Of a stretch of DNA of 7,917 bases, positions 1-6,257 are shown in pieces. Positions within the stretch are counted from its first letter, which is position 1, and every line of letters begins with the position of its first letter. The stretch comes from Candidatus Methanovirga meridionalis. GTDB lineage: Archaea; Methanobacteriota; Methanobacteria; Methanobacteriales; Methanobacteriaceae. The DNA lies in the NCBI GenBank assembly GCA_031289325.1, contig JAITPS010000043.1, forward strand, positions 1 to 7,917, in the 5' to 3' direction. A program made the translations under genes and the position numbers. A model generated the notes under the pieces. The model was not told where the DNA came from. It saw nothing but the letters and a program-made list of their open reading frames with translations, and did not search any database.

Positions 1-2
1 AT

Positions 3-542
3 GCTCCTGAAAGTCCATTGAACGGCGATGATGTTATTGTTACTGCTAAAGCTAATGATACTGTAAATCCTGGTGATCATGTGTTCTTTACAGTAACTGA
101 TCCTAATGGAAATACAAATGGTCAATCCGTTACTTTTGAAGATGTTGCTTTTGATGGTGATGTTGCTTCTTTCAGTATTTCTAATGTAACCACAGGTAAT
201 TATATTGTGAGTGCAATTGTCTATGATAGTGATAATGAATCAATTACTGAGGTTGTTAATACAACAATATCTGTTGCTGATAGATCTTATAGTTTAAAAC
301 TTTCTATAAGTAATTCTCCACAATTATATGGTGTTGCTCATCTCATTGCTGAAGCTAATGATACTGTAAATTTTGGTGACTATGTGATATTTAAAGTAAC
401 TGATCCTAATGGAATTGTAAGTAGTTATACTGCTCCTTTTGACGGTAACATTGCTTCTTATGATATACAAATAAATCCTAATGGACGTTATTATTTTGAA
501 GCATTTGCTTATAATAAGAATGGTGAAGCTATTTTATCCTGA
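3..542 (+). CDS. Adhesin-like surface protein, C-terminal part (5' end outside window)
   Basis: The frame is open to the left edge, so only the last 179 residues are present; the TTG at 18 is an internal leucine codon, not a start. The protein is built of beta-strand-rich units of about 100 residues. Two copies are visible, each with the signature ANDTVN-GD followed by a hydrophobic strand and VTDPNG, separated by 101 codons. This Asn/Thr/Asp/Gly-rich, Ig-like (Big-type) architecture is typical of the large secreted adhesin-like proteins of Methanobrevibacter and Methanosphaera, thought to act at the cell surface in attachment. No membrane anchor or wall-binding domain follows, and the second unit stops about nine residues earlier than the first, so the C terminus may be truncated. 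Adhesin-like is a family-level call; no ligand can be inferred. Confidence 0.8.
   Translation, partial: APESPLNGDDVIVTAKANDTVNPGDHVFFTVTDPNGNTNGQSVTFEDVAFDGDVASFSISNVTTGNYIVSAIVYDSDNESITEVVNTTISVADRSYSLKLSISNSPQLYGVAHLIAEANDTVNFGDYVIFKVTDPNGIVSSYTAPFDGNIASYDIQINPNGRYYFEAFAYNKNGEAILS
51..110 (+). repeat. Adhesin repeat, copy 1 of 2
   Basis: This 60-base segment matches 354-413 at 53 of 60 positions by hand count. It encodes the ANDTVN...VTDPNG core of the first beta-sandwich unit. The 303-base offset keeps the reading frame, as expected for a protein-domain duplication. Confidence 0.85.
354..413 (+). repeat. Adhesin repeat, copy 2 of 2
   Basis: Second copy of the repeat at 51-110, encoding ANDTVNFGDYVIFKVTDPNG. 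Seven substitutions separate the copies, and at least three of the affected codons change an amino acid (PG to FG, DH to DY, FFT to IFK). Confidence 0.85.
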
Positions 543-577
543 GATCATATTTAAATATGATCCAATTTTTTTTTTTT
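543..577 (+). terminator. Palindrome plus T-run after the adhesin gene
   Basis: A perfect 20-base palindrome (543-562, GATCATAT at one end and ATATGATC at the other) starts immediately after the TGA stop and is followed three bases later by twelve consecutive T (566-577). Oligo-T tracts are the main termination signal for archaeal RNA polymerase, so this is a good terminator for the adhesin gene. The hairpin itself would have almost no loop and may contribute little. Confidence 0.6.
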
Positions 578-588
578 ATTTTAAATGT

Positions 589-687
589 TTGTCTAAAGAT
601 GCTGCAAAAAGAGAATGGGAATTTAAAATTTGGGATTTGATTTTTAGAGAGAAAAAATTTAGACCATATACATGGCATCAAATTTAG
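589..687 (+). pseudogene. Possible C-terminal coding remnant of unknown origin
   Basis: From a TTG at 589 a frame runs 32 codons to TAG at 685-687 and reads LSKDAAKREWEF, then KIWDLIF and ends FRPYTWHQI. It has three tryptophans and a balanced charge pattern that random AT-rich DNA seldom gives. There is no Shine-Dalgarno site before it, and the part of the same frame upstream of 589 is only the T-run and the shadow of the adhesin. I do not recognise the family. It may be the tail of a deleted gene or chance. Confidence 0.2.
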
Positions 688-737
688 TCTAATTTCTTTA
701 TTCTCAATTACAGAAACTCATCCTCTTTTCACAGTGT

Positions 738-769
738 CAATAAAACTTCAAAAATGCTTAGTTTTATTG
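738..769. other. Hairpin, 10-bp stem
   Basis: CAATAAAACT at 738-747 and AGTTTTATTG at 760-769 are exact reverse complements around a 12-base loop. It lies between the adhesin-side genes and the promoter of the restriction-modification gene, within the 343 bases (543-885) that hold no convincing gene. It could be a transcription-stop structure or an operator; no T-run follows it on the plus strand. Confidence 0.4.
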
Positions 770-789
770 TAATGTTTTGCAAATTTAGT

Positions 790-797
790 TTTATATA
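790..797 (+). promoter_or_regulatory. Candidate TATA box of the R-M gene
   Basis: TTTATATA at 790-797 (within a longer TA tract to about 802) matches the archaeal TATA consensus. A start about 25 bases downstream would fall near 820 and leave a leader of roughly 65 bases before the ATG at 886. The whole region is so AT-rich that such matches occur by chance. Confidence 0.4.
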
Positions 798-876
798 TAT
801 ATTTCAACTTTTAAATAAATATTTTAAAAATACCCCATAATGAAACATTATAACCTACAATTCATTTAAATTAATT

Positions 877-881
877 GGTGG
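877..881 (+). promoter_or_regulatory. Shine-Dalgarno of the R-M gene
   Basis: GGTGG at 877-881 is complementary to the archaeal 16S 3' end and sits 4 bases before the ATG at 886, which supports that start. Confidence 0.65.
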
Positions 882-885
882 TTCA

Positions 886-3858
886 ATGGAAGTCCCAGAT
901 AGTATTATAAAATTGGTATCGGTATTTGAAAAAAATTTAAAAGCTTATAAAAGTAGTAGTTATAATGAGGAACAAGTTAAACAAGAATTTATAAATCCTT
1001 TTTTTGAAAGTTTTGGGTGGGATGTTAGTAACAAAACAGGTGTGGCTCCACAGTATAGAGATGTTATTTTTGAAGATTCAATTAAGGTAGGTAAAGGAAC
1101 AAAAGCACCAGATTATGCATTCACTTTATCTGGAAGAAAAATATTTTTCTTAGAAGCTAAAAAACCATCTGTTAACATAGAAACTGATATTAAACCATCA
1201 TATCAACTTAGAAGATATGCATGGAGTGCAAAACTATCATTATCTGTCTTAACAAACTTTGAAGAGTTAGCTATTTACGAATCAAAAGCCAAACCAAACC
1301 CAAAAGATAGAGCAAGCACTGAAAGAGTAAAATATTATAAATTCACAGAATATGTTGAAAAATATGAAGAAATATACAACATTTTATCAAGAGAAGCTAT
1401 TTTAAATGGAAATTTTGACATATTTGCAGAAAGTACAAGTAAAAAAGGAACAACACAAGTTGATGATGAATTTTTAAAAGAAATAGAGAAATGGAGAGAG
1501 ATTTTAGCTAAAAAAATAGCTATTAGAAACAAACATATTACTTTACCTCAACTAAACTTTGCAGTTCAACAAACAATAGATAGGATTTTATTTTTAAGAA
1601 TAGCTGAAGATAAAGGAATAGAACCATACGAACAACTGAAAAATTTGTTAAAACATGAAAATATATATGAAGAATTTGGAAATTTGTGTAAAAAAAGTGA
1701 TGATAAATATAATGCAGGAATATTTCATTTTAAAGATGAAAAAGACATTAGTCTTGAGGCTGATAAATTTACATTGGATTTAACAATTGATAACGGAGCA
1801 TTTAAAGAAATTTTTCAGGAATTATATTATCCTAAAAGTCCGTATGAATTTTCAGTTATCTCTCCAGAAATACTTGGAAATGTTTATGAACAATTTCTTG
1901 GTAAGATAATCAGATTCACCCCATCAAAACAAGTGAAAATAGAAGAAAAACCAGAAGTTAAAAAAGCTGGTGGTGTTTTTTATACTCCTCAATACATTGT
2001 AGATTTCATTGTTGAGAATACATTAGGAGAATTATGTAAAGGGAAAACACCAAATCAAGTAAAAGAATTAAAAATTTTAGATCCATCATGTGGTTCTGGG
2101 TCATTTTTACTTGGAGTATACAGATATTTATTAGAATGGCACATTGATTATTACTCTGATTTAAAACAAATTCCTAAAGATACAGTTTACACAGGAAAAA
2201 ATGGTGAACTACATTTAACAATACAAAAAAAGAAAGAAATATTAATTAACAATATTTATGGTGTTGATATTGATTCTCAAGCAGTGGAGGTAACTAAACT
2301 CTCTTTGCTATTAAAAGTTCTTGAAGATGAAAATAAAGATGCTTTACAAGCTCAAAAAAAGCTATTTGATGAAAGAATTCTACCATTTTTGGGAGATAAC
2401 ATTAAATGTGGAAATTCTTTAATAGCTACCGATATTGTAAGAAAACAAATGGGGACTAAATTTGAAATTACTCCAAAAGAAATTCCAAAAATCAATCCAT
2501 TTAATTGGAAGGATGAATTTAAAGATATAATGGATAATGGAGGTTTTGACTGTGTAATAGGAAATCCTCCTTATTTTAATATTCAAACTTTAGGTAGAAA
2601 TTCCAAAGAAGCTGAATATCTAAAAAATAACTACGAAGTTTATATGGATAAATCAGACATTTTATTTTACTTCATTGAAAAATCAGCAAAGTTATCAAAA
2701 AATTCAGTTGGTTTTATTATTTCAAATGCATTTTTATTCTCAGATAAAGGTATAAATCTAAGAAATTTTATTATAAACAATGTCCCAATCACGAAAATTG
2801 TAAACTTTGAAAAATTCAAGGTTTTTGACAAAGTAGGAATTACAACAGCAATAGCTATTTTTGATAAATCCAATTCAAAAAATACTAATAATAATAATTC
2901 TACAAAGTTCTTAAGTTTAAAAGATAGTAATTATGAAAAACAAAAGTTATTAACATTATTAAATAATCAAGATAATTACTCTAAAACAAATTTCAATCAA
3001 AATGAAGTTTTTTCACTTATTAATAACAAAATTAAGAATTTAAATAATAAAATTGACAAAAATCACCCAAATTTAGGAGATTTATTCTTAGTAGGAAAAG
3101 GAATGGAAACAGCTGCAGATAAAATATTTTCATTCGAAAAATATCCTAATGAATTTCCTAAAGAATTTATTAAAAAAAGAATAACAGGTAAAAATATTGA
3201 TAAGTATTTTATAAATGATAATTCTGATTATATTCTTTATTTTGAATTTATTGATAATTTTGAAGAACTTCCTGAATCTATAAAAAATCATTTATCTGAA
3301 AATAGAAAAGCACTTAAAGATAGAGCAGATAAAAAAAGAAGACCTACTTCTCCATGGTGGAATTATACATTTCCATTACATAAAGAATTTTACGATTTGC
3401 CAAAAATTTATTGTAGTAGAAGATCAAAAGATAATATTTTTGTATTGGATGAAAAATTTGATTATTTAGGTTTTTCAAATATGAGTGTTATATTTTCAAC
3501 TAATGAGAATTATTCATTAAAATATATTTTAGTATTATTAAATTCTAAATTATTAACACTTAGATATAAGACAATAGGAAAACAAACAGGTGGAGGATCT
3601 TATGAATATTTCCCTAATGGGATAAGTAAGCTTCCAATTCCAGAAATATCTTTAGAAGAACAGGAAAGTTTTATTGAACTTTGTGATAGAATGATTGAAT
3701 TGAAAAAAGATTTAGCTATTTCAAAAACTCCTCATGAGAAAAAATTAATCAATATTCAAATTGAAACCGTTGATAGGGAAATAGATCAAAAAATTTATAA
3801 ATTGTATGGATTGAATGATGAAGAAATATCTATTGTTGAAGGTAGTTTTGATAAATAA
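886..3858 (+). CDS. Type IIG (Eco57I-like) restriction endonuclease/N6-adenine methyltransferase
   Basis: A complete 990-residue single-chain enzyme that should cut unmethylated foreign DNA and methylate adenine in the same recognition site. Residues 30-130 form a PD-(D/E)XK nuclease: PDYAF (D76) and FFLEAKK (E90, K92) are the catalytic residues. A helical connector (about 190-345) leads to a gamma-type methyltransferase with motif X (FYTPQYIVDFIV, 365-376), SAM-binding motif I (DPSCGSGSF, 399-407), the following acidic loop (GVDIDSQAV, 459-467) and catalytic motif IV NPPYF (560-564). Residues about 720-920 are the probable target-recognition domain, ending in a helix pair and the usual C-terminal EIDQKIYKLYGL segment (966-975). 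All key motifs are intact, so it is probably active. No separate hsdM/hsdS partners are seen, which fits a stand-alone type IIG system. The recognition site cannot be read from sequence. Confidence 0.93.
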   Translation: MEVPDSIIKLVSVFEKNLKAYKSSSYNEEQVKQEFINPFFESFGWDVSNKTGVAPQYRDVIFEDSIKVGKGTKAPDYAFTLSGRKIFFLEAKKPSVNIETDIKPSYQLRRYAWSAKLSLSVLTNFEELAIYESKAKPNPKDRASTERVKYYKFTEYVEKYEEIYNILSREAILNGNFDIFAESTSKKGTTQVDDEFLKEIEKWREILAKKIAIRNKHITLPQLNFAVQQTIDRILFLRIAEDKGIEPYEQLKNLLKHENIYEEFGNLCKKSDDKYNAGIFHFKDEKDISLEADKFTLDLTIDNGAFKEIFQELYYPKSPYEFSVISPEILGNVYEQFLGKIIRFTPSKQVKIEEKPEVKKAGGVFYTPQYIVDFIVENTLGELCKGKTPNQVKELKILDPSCGSGSFLLGVYRYLLEWHIDYYSDLKQIPKDTVYTGKNGELHLTIQKKKEILINNIYGVDIDSQAVEVTKLSLLLKVLEDENKDALQAQKKLFDERILPFLGDNIKCGNSLIATDIVRKQMGTKFEITPKEIPKINPFNWKDEFKDIMDNGGFDCVIGNPPYFNIQTLGRNSKEAEYLKNNYEVYMDKSDILFYFIEKSAKLSKNSVGFIISNAFLFSDKGINLRNFIINNVPITKIVNFEKFKVFDKVGITTAIAIFDKSNSKNTNNNNSTKFLSLKDSNYEKQKLLTLLNNQDNYSKTNFNQNEVFSLINNKIKNLNNKIDKNHPNLGDLFLVGKGMETAADKIFSFEKYPNEFPKEFIKKRITGKNIDKYFINDNSDYILYFEFIDNFEELPESIKNHLSENRKALKDRADKKRRPTSPWWNYTFPLHKEFYDLPKIYCSRRSKDNIFVLDEKFDYLGFSNMSVIFSTNENYSLKYILVLLNSKLLTLRYKTIGKQTGGGSYEYFPNGISKLPIPEISLEEQESFIELCDRMIELKKDLAISKTPHEKKLINIQIETVDREIDQKIYKLYGLNDEEISIVEGSFDK

Positions 3859-3923
3859 ATATTATAGCTGTTTTGATAAAGTTCTTAATAAATAACTTTT
3901 TTAAAAATAAATATTATTACAAG

Positions 3924-4066
3924 ATATTAATTTAAAATTATTTATATTAATTAAAATAAATTTATATTATTTAAAATAAACTTATATTATTTAAAATTTA
4001 AAATTATAAATTTTTATAAAATAATATTTGAAATTAAATAATTTAATAAAAAAATTTATCATTCAA
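3924..4066. repeat. Spacer repeat, copy A
   Basis: Its first 32 bases (3924-3955) are identical to 4108-4139. Its later part (from about 4000) again matches copy B, through AAAATTATAAA and on to a run of A and TTATCATT. The offset changes from 184 to 158 bases because copy A carries extra tandem units inside. Confidence 0.75.
3951..3998. repeat. 20-bp tandem repeat inside copy A
   Basis: Two adjacent 20-base units, 3951-3970 and 3971-3990, differ only by T or C at their eleventh base. A third, partial unit (TTAAAATT) follows at 3991-3998. This expansion accounts for most of the length difference between spacer copies A and B. Confidence 0.8.
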
Positions 4067-4107
4067 GATTTAAGAACTTTTCCATAAGGACTATAAATAT
4101 TAAAAAA

Positions 4108-4219
4108 ATATTAATTTAAAATTATTTATATTAATTAAAGCATATTTATATTATATTAAAATTATAAATCTTTATAAAATAACATTAAAATTAAACAATT
4201 TAGTAAAAAAATTATCATT
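4108..4219. repeat. Spacer repeat, copy B
   Basis: A degenerate direct copy of 3924-4066, with a 32-base identical start and a well-conserved tail, lacking the 20-base tandem expansion. It lies directly upstream of the higher-GC segment before the orphan nuclease gene. Confidence 0.75.
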
Positions 4220-4248
4220 TTAAAATAAATATATTTATTATTTTTTAT

Positions 4249-4320
4249 GATGGTTTTTGGTTAGAGCATTCCAAAGCTAACAAAAATAGTATTATTGAAG
4301 TATGGAGAAAGTATTGCTAA
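4249..4320 (+). pseudogene. Possible 3' remnant of an unidentified gene
   Basis: Base composition changes abruptly from nearly pure A/T to about one third G+C. In one frame the segment reads DGFWLEHSKANKN, then SIIEVWRKYC and a TAA at 4318-4320. Two tryptophans, a cysteine and charged residues look like a real protein tail, but upstream the frame runs into low-complexity sequence with no start. It may be the end of a gene whose body was replaced by the AT-rich repeats, or simply the leader of the next gene. Not recognised. Confidence 0.25.
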
Positions 4321-4329
4321 TTAATGTTA

Positions 4330-4335
4330 AAGGAG
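4330..4335 (+). promoter_or_regulatory. Shine-Dalgarno that sets the orphan nuclease start
   Basis: AAGGAG at 4330-4335 lies downstream of the first in-frame ATG (4324) and 12 bases before the ATG at 4348. The earlier ATG has only a GGAG (4304-4307) 16 bases away. The site therefore favours 4348. Confidence 0.6.
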
Positions 4336-4347
4336 AATTATAAAAAT

Positions 4348-5418
4348 ATGTATTTAGAAGAAGAAATAAATAAATTCATAGAAACAATACCAGAAAAAAT
4401 TGAATATATTGACACAGAAGAAACAACAAAAATAAGTTTAATAACACCTTTATTAAGAATACTTGGTTATGATACCGCTGATCCTCGAGCGGTTAAAGCA
4501 GAATACACGGCAGATATTGGAACTAAAAAACTGGAAAAAGTTGATATAGCAATACTTATTGATGATGAACCAGAAATATTGATTGAATGTAAAAAAGCTA
4601 ATGATAAGTTAAGGAAAGATCATATAAGCCAATTATACAGATATTATAATGTTACAAGTGCTAAATTTGCTGTTTTAACTAATGGTGTTGAATATATGTT
4701 CTTTGCTGATTCTAATAATGATGGGCAGATGGATAATGATCCTTTCTTATATATTGATTTATTGGATGCTTCTAAAAAAGATATAAAAGAGTTAATTCGT
4801 TTCAGTAGAAGTATATATGATCAAGATAAACTTTATAGTAGTGTTGAGGTTCTTAAATACACAACATTGACTAAAGAATACTTAGAAAATCAAATAAATG
4901 ACCCATCAGATGAATTAGCGAGAGTTATTGGTAAAGCAGTTCATGATGGTGTTCTGCACCATAAACGGTTGGATATGTTTAAAGAAATAATACCAAGTGT
5001 GTTTAAATCAATTATTGATGATAGGGTTGAGAAAAGATTGCAGAAAGCGATAAGGGAAACAGAAGAGGAAACAGAGGAAAAAATAGAGGAAGTTGAAGAT
5101 GAAAAAAAGAGGGATAGTAATGAATATGAAAAAAAAGCTCTTGAAATTTTGAAAGAAATATTATCGGATGTTTATGATCCTAATAGACTATTTTTAAGAG
5201 TTAGGAAATATCATTCTAGAATTCTCTTAGATGATAATCAATATAAGACATTGTTAATCTTATATTTCAATAATAATGATAATTTTAAGATTGGTTTGGT
5301 TGATATGGATAGGAAAAAGGATAATGGTGGTTTGATGGAAGATAAGAAAAATATAAATAATGTAAATGATTTAAAGTATTATGAAACTGAAATAATAAAT
5401 TCAGCAAAGAAATATTAG
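4348..5418 (+). CDS. Solitary nuclease with type I restriction HsdR-type N-terminal domain
   Basis: A 356-residue protein (364 if ATG 4324 is used). Residues 1-120 form the HsdR_N PD-(D/E)XK fold: a helix with ITPLLRILGYD (31-42), AEYTADIGTKK (51-61), then D66 in KVDIAIL, E80-C-K82 in ILIECKK and Q95, which are the expected metal-binding and catalytic residues. Residues 226-256 are highly charged and probably coiled coil. The C-terminal part (about 260-356) has RVRKYHSRILLDDNQYK (284-300), a small domain often seen in stand-alone proteins labelled type I restriction endonuclease. There is no helicase/translocase module and no neighbouring hsdM or hsdS, so it is not a type I R subunit. Known family relatives make a DNA endonuclease plausible; its target and partner are unknown. 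It sits in a defence-like context after the R-M gene. Confidence 0.8.
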   Translation: MYLEEEINKFIETIPEKIEYIDTEETTKISLITPLLRILGYDTADPRAVKAEYTADIGTKKLEKVDIAILIDDEPEILIECKKANDKLRKDHISQLYRYYNVTSAKFAVLTNGVEYMFFADSNNDGQMDNDPFLYIDLLDASKKDIKELIRFSRSIYDQDKLYSSVEVLKYTTLTKEYLENQINDPSDELARVIGKAVHDGVLHHKRLDMFKEIIPSVFKSIIDDRVEKRLQKAIRETEEETEEKIEEVEDEKKRDSNEYEKKALEILKEILSDVYDPNRLFLRVRKYHSRILLDDNQYKTLLILYFNNNDNFKIGLVDMDRKKDNGGLMEDKKNINNVNDLKYYETEIINSAKKY

Positions 5419-5437
5419 GAGATAAAATAATTTATTA

Positions 5438-5448
5438 TTTAAATATAA
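5438..5448 (+). promoter_or_regulatory. Candidate TATA box of the DUF4258/DUF2283 pair
   Basis: TTTAAATATAA at 5438-5448 lies shortly after the nuclease stop. A start about 25 bases on would fall close to the palindrome at 5475-5494. It is a weak call in such AT-rich DNA. Confidence 0.3.
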
Positions 5449-5474
5449 TCTTAGAGACTCCATCTCAAAATTAA

Positions 5475-5494
5475 TAAGTATTAATTAATACTTA
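5475..5494. promoter_or_regulatory. 20-bp perfect palindrome, possible operator
   Basis: TAAGTATTAA and its exact reverse complement TTAATACTTA abut with no spacer, as expected for a dimeric DNA-binding protein. It lies 64 bases before the probable start of the DUF4258-like gene, near where its transcript should begin. Autorepression by the pair is an inference. Alternatively it is a weak terminator for the nuclease gene. Confidence 0.4.
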
Positions 5495-5544
5495 ATAAAA
5501 GTAATAACTCAAATTATAATTTAAATGATAGAAATATTATTAAT

Positions 5545-5550
5545 GAGGAG
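5545..5550 (+). promoter_or_regulatory. Strong Shine-Dalgarno ahead of an ATT start
   Basis: GAGGAG at 5545-5550 is followed, 7 bases later, by ATT ATT GAT TAT in the frame of the downstream gene. No ATG, GTG or TTG lies at a suitable distance in that frame. The GTG at 5645 has no Shine-Dalgarno site. This decides the start at 5558. Confidence 0.6.
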
Positions 5551-5557
5551 ATAATAT

Positions 5558-5896
5558 ATTATTGATTATAGTCTAAAAGAAGTATGGGACATATTAGATA
5601 CATTAAATAAAAAAAATAGTGATTACTGTGATATTAAACTGAATGTGCATGTGCTTAAAAATTGGTTTGATCGAAAAGTAGATAATATTAACTTTGAAGA
5701 TATTTTAATCAATGAAGATTTCCTTGCCATATCCAAAACTTCAGAAAATAGATTTAAACTAATTTACCATCATCCGCATAATGAAAATCTGGATTTATAT
5801 GTCATTATAGAAATCCAAGATAATAAAGAGATTGAAATTATCACTGTTTATTCATTTAAAAAAAGTAGGAGAGAGCATGAAAAAGAATCAAGATAA
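5558..5896 (+). CDS. DUF4258-like small protein, toxin-like, probable ATT start
   Basis: The conventional start would be GTG 5645 (83 residues), but the same frame stays open back to a TAA at 5552-5554. The extra 29 codons read as real protein (IDYSLKEVWDILDTLNKKN and on) behind a strong Shine-Dalgarno. I therefore call 112 residues from ATT 5558. The core from HVLKNWFDR through NRFKLIYHHP to EIEIITVYSFKKSRRE has the layout of DUF4258-type proteins: an N-terminal His/Arg helix, then strands ending in a T-VY motif and a basic tail. These are grouped with BECR-fold RNase toxins related to RelE. It overlaps the next gene by 20 bases (5877-5896), so the two are co-translated. Toxin activity is inferred from family and context; the family match is moderate. 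Confidence 0.65.
   Translation: MIDYSLKEVWDILDTLNKKNSDYCDIKLNVHVLKNWFDRKVDNINFEDILINEDFLAISKTSENRFKLIYHHPHNENLDLYVIIEIQDNKEIEIITVYSFKKSRREHEKESR
5867..5871 (+). promoter_or_regulatory. Shine-Dalgarno of the DUF2283 gene
   Basis: AGGAG at 5867-5871 lies 5 bases before ATG 5877, inside the end of the preceding gene. It selects 5877 over the in-frame ATG at 5832, which is a shadow of the upstream coding sequence. Confidence 0.7.
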
Positions 5897-6257
5897 TTTT
5901 GAAATAGAGAAATGTTATGATTATTATTCAGATACTTTAGGCATTCGTGTTACTAATGAATATAATTATAAAGAATCTATTGAATTAAAAGAAGGATTAA
6001 TATTAGATTTTAATAAGGATAATGTTCCTGTTGCATTAGAAATGTTGGATGCTTCTAAGTTATTAAGAATTAAAAAAAGTGCATTGAGAAATATTACTAA
6101 TATTCATATGAAGATTAATATTAATAGTGATTTGATCCGTCTTGATTTAAGTGTTACTGCATTGCTTCGTAATAAGCCTTTATCAGCTACTGCAAATAGT
6201 ATGGTTATTAATGAGCATAATATTCCAATTGCAGATATTGAATTAGCAACAGTTTAA
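5877..6257 (+). CDS. DUF2283 (YuzE-like) protein with C-terminal extension, possible antitoxin
   Basis: This 126-residue protein starts at ATG 5877. Residues 9-58 match the DUF2283 pattern: CYDYYSDTLGIRV, then an acidic strand region ESIELKEGLILDFNKDN and EMLDASKLLRIKK. DUF2283 proteins are usually only 60-80 residues and often stand next to DUF4258 proteins, as here, where the genes overlap by 20 bases. The remaining 60 or so residues (KININSDLIRLDLSVTALL, then ATANSMVINEHNIPIADIEL) look like further beta strands and are not part of the standard domain. By position it is the likely antitoxin or regulator of the upstream protein. That role is inferred; the biochemical function of DUF2283 is not established. 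Confidence 0.75.
   Translation: MKKNQDNFEIEKCYDYYSDTLGIRVTNEYNYKESIELKEGLILDFNKDNVPVALEMLDASKLLRIKKSALRNITNIHMKININSDLIRLDLSVTALLRNKPLSATANSMVINEHNIPIADIELATV

Larger units (their letters stand above)
3878..4080. repeat. 11-bp inverted repeat bounding about 200 bp
   Basis: AAAGTTCTTAA (3878-3888) and TTAAGAACTTT (4070-4080) are exact reverse complements. They enclose copy A of the spacer repeat, giving a MITE-like outline about 203 bases long. No flanking target duplication was identified, and the second spacer copy lacks matching ends, so a mobile origin is only a possibility. Confidence 0.4.
3859..4248. other. Low-complexity AT-rich spacer with no gene
   Basis: Almost pure A/T with no credible coding frame on either strand. 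It contains two degenerate copies of one long unit, a 20-base tandem repeat and an 11-base inverted repeat, listed separately. Short T-runs just after the R-M stop (around 3896-3902) could end its transcript, and many TATA-like sequences near the right end could serve the nuclease gene at 4348. None can be singled out. Confidence 0.6.

Noticed and set aside
1335..1532. Minus-strand open frame inside the R-M gene
   Set aside because: It is antisense to a strongly conserved, motif-rich coding sequence and has the hydrophobic, low-complexity composition of a shadow frame. The similar frame at 2667-2873 was rejected for the same reason.
3901..4230. CRISPR array in the repeat-rich spacer
   Set aside because: Repeats are few, unequal in period (20, about 158-184) and not separated by unique spacers of constant length; no cas genes are visible.
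4324..4347. Earlier ATG at 4324 as the start of the orphan nuclease, adding eight residues
   Set aside because: The best Shine-Dalgarno (4330-4335) lies inside those eight codons, and the upstream GGAG is 16 bases away; 4348 fits better.
5832..5876. ATG 5832 as the start of the DUF2283 gene
   Set aside because: Its first 15 codons lie within the upstream gene in another frame and have no Shine-Dalgarno; AGGAG at 5867 points to 5877.
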